A stretch of DNA of 64,000 nucleotides, taken from positions 16,367 through 80,366 of the forward strand of contig NZ_ATYR01000024.1 in assembly GCF_000427785.1 (NCBI RefSeq). Direction: 5' to 3'. How positions within the stretch are numbered: the first letter of the stretch is position 1; each line of letters starts with the position of its first letter. This stretch comes from Massilia alkalitolerans DSM 17462 (GTDB lineage Bacteria; Pseudomonadota; Gammaproteobacteria; Burkholderiales; Burkholderiaceae_D). A program made the position numbers and the translations under genes. Below the pieces are notes generated by a model. The model searched no databases and had not been told where the DNA came from. It was given only the letters and a program-made list of their open reading frames with translations. Below are positions 53,231 to 60,381 of the stretch, one piece after another.

Positions 53231-54496
53231 CTAGAAAACAGCCCCCGTCGTGGGGGCGGTGTCCGGCGCCGCGCCGGCGACGCTGCCGGCAGCGCCGTGC
53301 ATATTCGGCGCAGGGCCCGGTTCGGCGCGCGCGAACGACAGCATGCCGCGGCCGCCATGCTTGGAGGCGTAGAGGGCGTCGTCGGCGGCCTGCATCACGC
53401 CCTCCAGGGCGGCGCCGTTCAGCGGGAAGCCCGCGGCGCCGATGCTGGCGCCGACCGCGTTGTCGGCCATCCCGGGACGCATGGAGGGGTAGAGGCAGTC
53501 GATCAGGCGCCGGCCGACGCTGGTGATTTCGTTGCGCGAGAACTCGCCGTCCATCAACACCACGAATTCGTCGCCGCCCACGCGCGCCAGGAATTCGCCG
53601 CTGCGCAAGACCGACTGGAAGCGCCGCGCCACTTCCTTCAGCACCTCGTCGCCGGCGGCGTGGCCGTGGGTGTCGTTGACCTCCTTGAAGCGGTCCAGGT
53701 CGATGGCCAGCAGGGTGAAGGGCTTGCCGCTGCGCTGGCTCCTGGCCACCAGGCGGCGCGCCCAGCGGTCGAAGTAGCGCCGGTTCGGCAGGCCGGTGAG
53801 GACGTCGTGCGAGGCTTCCATGGCCAGGCGCTTGGCCAGCTCGTTGTTGCGGCGCGCAGCCGCCGACAGCGAGCGCCAGGCATGCACCGTCATGGCAACC
53901 ACGGTCGACAGCATCAGCACCAGGATCATGGCGGCGCGCAGCAGGCGGCGGTTGAAGTCGTCGATGAGCGCGTCGCGGACCATCCGCAGCCGCGCCACCT
54001 CGTCCTGGATCAACCGGCGCGCTTCGCGCATCTTGCTGCGGCCGAAGCCCTCGCGCACGATGGCCAGGGCGGCGGCATCGTCGCCGCGCTTCTTGAGCTG
54101 CACGGTGCGCTCGATCTCGTCGAGCTTGCTCTCCGTGACCAGGGCCAGCTTGCTCACGTTGGCGAGGAACTGCGCATCGTGGTAGCCGGACTGTTCCGCC
54201 TGCGCCAGGTTGTCACGGACGCTGCCGCGTCCGAGCTGGTAGGGTTCGAGGTAGGCCGGGTCGCCGGTGAGCAGGAATCCGCGCTGCCCGGTCTCGGCAT
54301 TGAGCAGGTTCATCAGGACGTTGCGGACCTGGATGCGCGCCACGTCGTTCTGCCTGAGCTGGCCCATCGCGTCGCGCAGGTCGACGACCTCGCGGACGAA
54401 GAGGATGCTCATCGCCGTGATGAGCACGAACGCGAGGACCAGGGTGAGGGTACTCCGGCGGATCGGCAGGGTGGGCACGACGTAGGAGGTGGACAT
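53231..54496 (-). CDS. membrane diguanylate cyclase (CHASE3-like sensor plus GGDEF)
   Basis: A 421-residue protein: membrane segment 1 (residues 17-36), a helical periplasmic sensor to about 190 with NAETGQRGFLLTGDPAYLEPY (the CHASE3 signature), membrane segment 2 (ILVLMLSTVVAMTVHAW), and a GGDEF domain with the catalytic GGDEF at 307-311. The inhibitory-site position reads RSGE rather than RxxD, so feedback inhibition may be weak. It would make cyclic-di-GMP, the ligand of the riboswitch at 9098. It starts after a 123-nt AT-rich gap. Confidence 0.9.
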   Translation of the reverse strand: MSTSYVVPTLPIRRSTLTLVLAFVLITAMSILFVREVVDLRDAMGQLRQNDVARIQVRNVLMNLLNAETGQRGFLLTGDPAYLEPYQLGRGSVRDNLAQAEQSGYHDAQFLANVSKLALVTESKLDEIERTVQLKKRGDDAAALAIVREGFGRSKMREARRLIQDEVARLRMVRDALIDDFNRRLLRAAMILVLMLSTVVAMTVHAWRSLSAAARRNNELAKRLAMEASHDVLTGLPNRRYFDRWARRLVARSQRSGKPFTLLAIDLDRFKEVNDTHGHAAGDEVLKEVARRFQSVLRSGEFLARVGGDEFVVLMDGEFSRNEITSVGRRLIDCLYPSMRPGMADNAVGASIGAAGFPLNGAALEGVMQAADDALYASKHGGRGMLSFARAEPGPAPNMHGAAGSVAGAAPDTAPTTGAVF

Positions 54497-54619
54497 GACA
54501 ATATGAACAGTGCTAATACTCGTATGTTATCTCAATGTAAGATCATTCCTACATGAAACTGTATTTTTCCCAAGAAAGATTTTGAACATGTAACAAACGC
54601 CCAACGCCAGGGGAGCTTG

Positions 54620-56380
54620 CTAATGTCCGCGGCGCTGCACCAGGGCCGTGCCGACCCCGTGGCGCTTGCTTTCGCTGACCGCGGTGACGGTGCCGTCCGG
54701 GTTGAACACCAGGGCATTCGCGGCGCCGATTTCTTCCGGCTCGGCTTCCCAGCGGTGGCCGAGGCGCTCGAGCGCGCGCGCTTGCCCGCTGCCGGCGAAG
54801 CCCGGCTCGATCGAGGTGGCCTCGCCGTTGCGCTCCGAGATGCGCGGCGCGTTCACGGCCTGGTCCATCGGCATGCCGAGGTCGATGTAGTTGAAGATGG
54901 TCTGCAGCACCGTCGTGATGATGGTCGAGCCGCCCGGGCTGCCGATGGTGAAGGCCGGCTTGCCGTCCTTGAGCGCGATGGTCGGCGCCATGCTGGAACG
55001 CGGGCGCTTGCCGGCTTCGGGCACGTTCGGGTGCGGGCCGCTGAAGTCGAAGTCGGTCAGCTCGTTATTCAGCAGGAAGCCGTAGCCCGGCACGACGATG
55101 CCGCTGCCGCCCCAGGATTCGATGGTGAAGGTATACGACACCACGTTGCCGTCCTTGTCCGAGACCGTCAGGTGGGTGGTGTGGGCGTTTTCCAGCTGGA
55201 GTTTGGCCGATTGCGGGGATACGGCCTCCCGGCGCAATGGCACGCTCAGGTCGCGCTGGTAGCCGTAAGGATCGCCCGCCGCCACGGTGCGTGCCGCCTG
55301 CGCCCCGATCAGCTTGCGCCGCTGGGCCGCGTATTCCTTGGACAGGATGCCGGCCACCGGCGCGTCGATGTATTCGGGGTCGGCCAGGTAGGCGTTGCGG
55401 TCGGCGAAGGCCAGGCGGCTGGCCTCGATGTACAGGTGCTCGGCCTGGGCGCGCGGCAGCTTCTTGAGGTCGTAGCCTTCCAGGATGTTCAGCGCTTCGG
55501 CCACCGTGGCGCCGCCGCTGCTGGGCAGCGGCATGCCGACGATCTCGTAGCCGCGGTAGGTGCTGCGCAGCGGCTGGCGGATACGCGCCTCGTAGTTGGC
55601 CAGGTCGGCCATCGTCATGCGGCCGGGCCGTGCGCTCTTGCCGGGAGCCAGGGGCGGCTTGTTGACGGCATCGACGATGGCGCGCGCGAGCGGCCCTTCG
55701 TAGAAGGCCTTGACGCCGCCCTCGGCGATCTCGCGGTAGGCCCTGGCCATGCCCGGATTGCGGATCAGGGTGCCCGGCTGCACGGCCTTGCCATTGCGCA
55801 GGTAGAGCGCACTGGTCGGCGCGTATAGCTGAAATTTTCTTTCATTTTGCGCCGTCAAATGACTGAATATTTCAGTCACCGTGTAACCCTTGTCGGCGAC
55901 CTCGATGGCCGGCGCCAGCACCTGGCTGAAGCGCATCGTGCCGTAGCGCTCGAGCGCCTCGTGCCAGCCGCGCACGGTGCCGGGCACGCCGACCGAGGCG
56001 CCGCTCGCCACCGCCGTGTCGAAGTCGATTGGCTTGCCGTTCTCGAGGAAAGCCTGGGGCGTGAAGCTGGCCGGGGCCGTCTCGCGGTGGTCGATGCTGA
56101 TGACGCGCTTGTCCTTGGCCAGATAGATCAGCATGAAGCCGCCGCCGCCGATGCCGCAGCTGAACGGATCGGTGACGCCCAGCGTGGCCGCGGCCGCGAC
56201 CGCCGCGTCGACGGCATTGCCGCCCTTGTTCAGGATCGCCATGGCCGACTGCGAGGCCTGCTCGCTGATGGTGGCGACCGCGCCGCCGGTGCCGGTGGCC
56301 ACCGGCGTCTTCGCCGTGGCCGCGGCTGGGTGCAGGACGATGGACAAAGTCAGCCCGCAAGCGAGCAGGGTCGCCTTCAT
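54620..56380 (-). CDS. ggt: gamma-glutamyltransferase
   Basis: A 586-residue periplasmic Ntn hydrolase that cleaves glutathione and transfers the gamma-glutamyl group. A signal peptide ends near residue 23. The proenzyme self-cleaves at Thr401 in NAHTTHLTVSDKDGNVV; the FSCGIGGGGFMLIY and MPLPSSGGATVAE, RSSMAPTI and GSPGGSTIITTV blocks are all present. It is adjacent to a small lipoprotein gene (19 nt upstream) on the same strand. Confidence 0.95.
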   Translation of the reverse strand: MKATLLACGLTLSIVLHPAAATAKTPVATGTGGAVATISEQASQSAMAILNKGGNAVDAAVAAAATLGVTDPFSCGIGGGGFMLIYLAKDKRVISIDHRETAPASFTPQAFLENGKPIDFDTAVASGASVGVPGTVRGWHEALERYGTMRFSQVLAPAIEVADKGYTVTEIFSHLTAQNERKFQLYAPTSALYLRNGKAVQPGTLIRNPGMARAYREIAEGGVKAFYEGPLARAIVDAVNKPPLAPGKSARPGRMTMADLANYEARIRQPLRSTYRGYEIVGMPLPSSGGATVAEALNILEGYDLKKLPRAQAEHLYIEASRLAFADRNAYLADPEYIDAPVAGILSKEYAAQRRKLIGAQAARTVAAGDPYGYQRDLSVPLRREAVSPQSAKLQLENAHTTHLTVSDKDGNVVSYTFTIESWGGSGIVVPGYGFLLNNELTDFDFSGPHPNVPEAGKRPRSSMAPTIALKDGKPAFTIGSPGGSTIITTVLQTIFNYIDLGMPMDQAVNAPRISERNGEATSIEPGFAGSGQARALERLGHRWEAEPEEIGAANALVFNPDGTVTAVSESKRHGVGTALVQRRGH

Positions 56381-56399
56381 GGGATCTTCCTTCGAGCGC

Positions 56400-56801
56400 C
56401 TAGTAGGCGTACATGTTGAAGGTCACCGGATACGAGCTTGGTGCGGCGCCCGCGATGCCGCGCGGCGGCTGCGGGGTCAGGTGGTCGAGCTGGATGAGCG
56501 AGCCGCGCAGCGCCGGCGACATGTAGCCCGGCCGCCCCGGCACCAGGTAGAAGCCCTGCGCCACGTTACCGATGCGCATCGTGAAGCGGTAGGCCAGCTG
56601 GCCTGGCCAGATGCAGCGCGCATTGTCCGGGCAGCGGCTGTCTTCCGCGCCTTCGTAGGTGATGGTCAGGCCTTCGCCCAGCGGCAGCACCTGGCGCTCG
56701 GTCAGGGTGTAGCGCGCTTCGGGCAGGCGTTCGGGGGCGGCACAGCCGGCCAGCACAGCGGCGGCGCAGCCGAAGGAGAGAACACGGAGCAGGGGATGCA
56801 T
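56400..56801 (-). CDS. hypothetical lipoprotein
   Basis: A 133-residue lipoprotein (lipobox LAGC near residue 19) with a beta-rich domain: ERQVLPLGEGLTITYEG, EDSRCPDNARCIWPGQLAY (a Cys pair probably disulfide-bonded), and FYLVPGRPGY. The CP-x3-CIW pattern recurs in small exported proteins of unknown function. It shares the strand with ggt and begins 19 nt before it. The start at 56801 puts the signal peptide at the N-terminus. Confidence 0.75.
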   Translation of the reverse strand: MHPLLRVLSFGCAAAVLAGCAAPERLPEARYTLTERQVLPLGEGLTITYEGAEDSRCPDNARCIWPGQLAYRFTMRIGNVAQGFYLVPGRPGYMSPALRGSLIQLDHLTPQPPRGIAGAAPSSYPVTFNMYAY

Positions 56802-56884
56802 GCGATGTCCACCGGGTTGTTTTTTTGGAATCCTCATCATAGCAAACCTGCCCGCCGCGGTCGCGCACGTGCAGTCATGGAAGG

Positions 56885-56927
56885 GTCACATTGCGGTCAC
56901 ATTGTTGTCACATCGGCGCACTAGACT
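56885..56927 (+). promoter_or_regulatory. Pho box (three direct repeats) with -10 element
   Basis: GTCACAT occurs three times with exact 11-nt periodicity (56885, 56896 and 56907), and TAGACT at 56922-56927 is a suitable -10. This is the PhoB activation architecture expected upstream of pstS. The ATG is at 56983. Confidence 0.85.
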
Positions 56928-56982
56928 TTGCCACGTGGTCCAAAACACACCTCCATCAACCAGGAATAGGAATAAGAAGCCA

Positions 56983-58020
56983 ATGTTCAAGAAGATCCTC
57001 GCCGCAGCCGCCACGACTGCCGCCGTGTTCGCGATGTCGACCTCCCACGCCGCAGACATGACCGGCGCCGGCGCGACCTTCCCGTACCCGATCTACGCCA
57101 AGTGGGCCGAGTCGTACAAGGCTGCCACCGGCAATGGCTTGAACTACCAGTCGGTCGGTTCGGGCGCGGGCATCAAGCAGATCAAGGCCAAGACCGTGGA
57201 CTTCGGCGCGTCGGACATGCCGCTGAAAGCCGAAGACCTGGACGAAGCCGGCCTGATGCAGTTCCCGGCCATCATGGGCGGCGTGGTCGCCGTGGTCAAC
57301 GTCGAAGGCGTACAGCCGGGCCAGCTCAAGCTGACCGGCCCGGTGCTGGCCGACATCTACATGGGCAAGATCACCAAGTGGAACGCGCAGCCGATCGCCG
57401 CGCTGAACCCGGGCGTGAAGCTGCCGGAGGCCGACATCACCGTCGTGCACCGCGCCGACTCCTCGGGCACCTCCTTCCTGTTCACCGACTACCTGGCCAA
57501 GACCAGCCCGGACTGGAAGAACAGCATCGGCGCCGGCACCACCGTGAAGTGGGCCGTGGGCGTGGGCGGCAAGGGCAACGAAGGCGTGGCCGCCAACGTG
57601 CAGCGCATCAAGGGCGCGATCGGCTACGTCGAGTGGGCCTACGCCAAGAAGAACAAGCTGGCGCACACCCAGCTGAAGAACAAGGACGGCGCCTTCCTGC
57701 AGCCGGACGACGAGGCCTTCAAGGCCGCCGCTGCCGGCGCCGAATGGACCAAGGCCCCGGGCTTCGGCGTGGTGCTGACCGACGCGGCCGGCAAGCAGAG
57801 CTGGCCGATCACGGGCGTCTCCTACATCCTGATGCACAAGACCCAGGCCAATGCCGCCAAGGGCCTGGAAGTCGTGAAGTTCTTCGACTGGGCCTTCAAG
57901 AACGGCGCCCCGGCTGCCGCCGAGCTGGACTACGTGCCGATGCCGGCATCGGTCGTCAAGCTGGTGCAGGCCAACTGGAAGGCCAGCCTGAAGGATGCAT
58001 CGGGCAAGGCGATCTACTGA
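56983..58020 (+). CDS. pstS: phosphate ABC transporter substrate-binding protein
   Basis: A 345-residue periplasmic phosphate-binding protein with a signal peptide (cleavage after SHA near residue 23). The phosphate-binding loops are GAGATFPYPIY, SVGSGAGIKQI, DFGASDMPL and HRADSSGTSFLFTDYL. It is preceded by a Pho box and followed by a strong terminator. The usual pstC, pstA and pstB genes are not next to it, so it is either an orphan copy or the transporter is elsewhere. Confidence 0.95.
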   Translation: MFKKILAAAATTAAVFAMSTSHAADMTGAGATFPYPIYAKWAESYKAATGNGLNYQSVGSGAGIKQIKAKTVDFGASDMPLKAEDLDEAGLMQFPAIMGGVVAVVNVEGVQPGQLKLTGPVLADIYMGKITKWNAQPIAALNPGVKLPEADITVVHRADSSGTSFLFTDYLAKTSPDWKNSIGAGTTVKWAVGVGGKGNEGVAANVQRIKGAIGYVEWAYAKKNKLAHTQLKNKDGAFLQPDDEAFKAAAAGAEWTKAPGFGVVLTDAAGKQSWPITGVSYILMHKTQANAAKGLEVVKFFDWAFKNGAPAAAELDYVPMPASVVKLVQANWKASLKDASGKAIY

Positions 58021-58040
58021 TCTCCTGACTCCGTCACGAT

Positions 58041-58069
58041 TCCGGCAGCTGGGCTGCCGGATTTTCTTT
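58041..58069 (+). terminator. rho-independent terminator between pstS and regulator
   Basis: TCCGGCAGC (58041-58049), loop TGG, GCTGCCGGA (58053-58061), then TTTTCTTT. It starts 20 nt after pstS, and its T tract lies against the ribosome site of the next gene. Confidence 0.88.
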
Positions 58070-58076
58070 GGACCCC

Positions 58077-58718
58077 ATGATGACAACGGCTAACACGATC
58101 GTCCTGGTCGTCGACGACAAGCCGGCCATCGCCGAGCTGCTCAAGTATTCGCTGCACGAAGACGAGTGGGTCTGGCACAGCGTGCCGAGCCTGGCGCAGG
58201 CCTGGGATTTCATCGGGCGCGAACGCCCCGAACTGCTGCTGCAGGAATCGATGCTGCGCCAGGAAGGCGGCCTGCGCCTGCTGGCGCGCCTGCGCGGCGA
58301 TCGCCGCCTGCGCGAGAAGCCGGTGATCCTGCTCGCTGCCGAATGCACGGACGGCGAACGCACGGCGCCGCCCCCGCTCGCCGAATTCATCCCCCAGCCG
58401 CCGCCGGACGAAGCGCCGGACGAGCGCCTGCTGTGCCTGGGGCGCCTGGTGCTCGATCCGCTCAGCTGCAGCGTGCGCGTCGGCAACCACAAGGTCGAGG
58501 TGCGGCACGCCGAATACCGGCTGCTGCGCTTCCTGCTGTGCCACCCGGGCCAGGTGTTCTCGCGCGCCCAGCTGCTCGAGCAGCTGTGGGCCTCGCACGA
58601 CAGGCTCGACCAGCGCACCGTGGACGTCCACGTGCTGCGCCTGCGCAAGGCGCTGGGACGCGCCAAGTCCCTGCTCAAGACCGTGCGTGGGGCCGGTTAC
58701 ATGCTGTCCGCGGCCTAG
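58077..58718 (+). CDS. atypical PhoB/OmpR-family regulator with degenerate receiver
   Basis: A 213-residue regulator. The C-terminal winged helix (about 120-213; LVLDPLSCSVRVG, EYRLLRFLLCHPGQVFSRAQLLE, RTVDVHVLRLRKALG, KTVRGAGYML) is intact and PhoB-like. The receiver keeps the acidic pair Asp13-Asp14 but has Gln56-Glu57 where the phosphoacceptor Asp should be, AA in place of the switch Thr, and no conserved Lys (EFIPQPPPDE). It therefore cannot be phosphorylated in the usual way. It starts 57 nt after pstS behind a terminator. Confidence 0.85.
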   Translation: MMTTANTIVLVVDDKPAIAELLKYSLHEDEWVWHSVPSLAQAWDFIGRERPELLLQESMLRQEGGLRLLARLRGDRRLREKPVILLAAECTDGERTAPPPLAEFIPQPPPDEAPDERLLCLGRLVLDPLSCSVRVGNHKVEVRHAEYRLLRFLLCHPGQVFSRAQLLEQLWASHDRLDQRTVDVHVLRLRKALGRAKSLLKTVRGAGYMLSAA

Positions 58719-58719
58719 C

Positions 58720-60237
58720 TCAGTTTCCGGCGCGCAGCGCCTTGATGCGCGCCACCGCGTTCAGCTGGTTCTTGTCCACCGCGACCGCCTTCTCGTAGGC
58801 CGCGATCGCCTGTTCCTTCTCTCCCAGCGCCTCCCAGGCCTCGCCTTCGCTGTCCCACGCGTTACCGTATTTCGGCTCGATATGGGTGGCCAGCTTGAAC
58901 AGTTCGACCGCGCCGCGCGCATTCTTCCCGCCCAGCAGCTGGTAACCCAGGGTATTGAGGTTGAGGGGACTCAGCGCGAAGTCGGCGGATGCCTCGCGCA
59001 TGCGCGCATGGATGGCCTGGGCATCGCGGTAACCGGCTGCGGCGAAGGCACGCAGGAAGCCCGCTTCGCTCGGCACCGTGGCGGCTGCCGGCTGGAAGCG
59101 CATCGCCATCACCTGCGGCGCGATGCCGTTCCTGGCGGGCGACTGGCGCAGGAAGGCCATCGCCTTGTCGTCCTGCTTCAGGTAGGCATCGAGGAAACGG
59201 TGCACGTACAGGGCGACGGCGCGGTAGGCCTGCTCGACGTCGGCGCGCCGGTAGTCGCCGAATTCGTCGTCGCGGGCCAGGCGGAATCCGTACAGGGAAC
59301 TGAAGTGCCCGTGCTGCATCGGGTGCATGGTGCCGAAATAGACGTCCGAATACTTCATGCTGTTGAGATAGCTCGCGACCGGCCTGTTCTTCTTCTGTTC
59401 GAGTTCTTCGAAGGGCAGGGAAGCGGCGCCCAGGGACAGCATCGGCACCGCAGTGCGCGCCGGCCGCACGTCGCCGGCGGCGCTCCAGATCTTCTCGTAG
59501 AAGCGGATCGAACCGTCCAGGCTCACCAAGGCCTTGATGCGGCTCGAGCGCGCGGGGGCGAACACGTTGGACAGGCCGCCCCAGCTGAAGCCCACCACCG
59601 CGACCTTGTCCATGTCGGCCTGCGGCAGGCTGCGCGCACCGTTGACCAGGAAGGCGATGTCCGCCGCCTGCGCTTCCACGCCTTCGACATCGTCGGTCAT
59701 GACGATCGCGCGTGCGCCCAGGCTGCGGCTGGCGATGACCACGTAGCCCTGGCTGGCCAGGTACTCGCACAAGTCCAGGTTCTCGTCCGCCGGGGCGGCG
59801 AAACTCGGCGCGTAGACCAGCACCGGGTACTTGCCGGCGGCGGGGACGGCGTCGCGCACGGCCAGGGTCGCGGCTTCGTACCAGGACTTCTGCGGACCCG
59901 CCAGCCAGGCGGCCCGCTGCTTCGCGCTGTCCGCCGCCGGCAATCCGAAGTTCACGTCGGACAGGGCGGCCTGGCGATAGTCCACGACCCGCATCGGCGC
60001 GGCGCCGGTGCGCTTGGCCGGATACCAGACCAGGGCCTGGATCGGCCGCGCCGGCGGCGCGGCCACCGGCTTGCCGAACGCGTCGACCTGCTCGTCCATG
60101 GCACGGCTGTAGTCGTAGTGCTGCACCACGCGCAGGCCGACCGCGTGGGGGCCGGGCTCGGGCGTGAGGCTGGCTGTGCCGGCGTAAACGGGGACATGGG
60201 CGCTGGCGGCCAGGATCAGGATGGCGAACTTTTTCAT
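58720..60237 (-). CDS. exported alpha/beta hydrolase (dienelactone-hydrolase-like) with TPR tail
   Basis: A 505-residue exported protein: signal peptide (cleavage near residue 19), an alpha/beta-hydrolase domain (about 40-340) with nucleophile Ser218 in VVGFSWGGLSN and a cap of variable sequence, then tetratricopeptide-like helices at the end (NAWDSEGEAWEALGEKEQA, IAAYEKAVAVDKNQLNAVAR). Esterase or peptidase activity is inferred from the nucleophile elbow. It converges on the PhoB-like gene with one base between the stops. Confidence 0.82.
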   Translation of the reverse strand: MKKFAILILAASAHVPVYAGTASLTPEPGPHAVGLRVVQHYDYSRAMDEQVDAFGKPVAAPPARPIQALVWYPAKRTGAAPMRVVDYRQAALSDVNFGLPAADSAKQRAAWLAGPQKSWYEAATLAVRDAVPAAGKYPVLVYAPSFAAPADENLDLCEYLASQGYVVIASRSLGARAIVMTDDVEGVEAQAADIAFLVNGARSLPQADMDKVAVVGFSWGGLSNVFAPARSSRIKALVSLDGSIRFYEKIWSAAGDVRPARTAVPMLSLGAASLPFEELEQKKNRPVASYLNSMKYSDVYFGTMHPMQHGHFSSLYGFRLARDDEFGDYRRADVEQAYRAVALYVHRFLDAYLKQDDKAMAFLRQSPARNGIAPQVMAMRFQPAAATVPSEAGFLRAFAAAGYRDAQAIHARMREASADFALSPLNLNTLGYQLLGGKNARGAVELFKLATHIEPKYGNAWDSEGEAWEALGEKEQAIAAYEKAVAVDKNQLNAVARIKALRAGN

Positions 60238-60381
60238 CGGGTTCAGGAGGCGTTGGAAACGACGCTCATGCTACGGTCAGTTTGCCGCTGAAAATGCGCG
60301 GTTTGTCACTTTGCCTATGTCATCGGGATGACATGTTTGCTAAGTAGACTTGCGGCAACTTTGCATCTCGACCCAGCCTGC

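Noticed and set aside
54497..54619. Possible terminator or promoter in the AT-rich gap between ggt and the GGDEF gene
   Set aside because: AT-rich, but I found neither a stable stem with a T tract nor a good -35/-10 pair.
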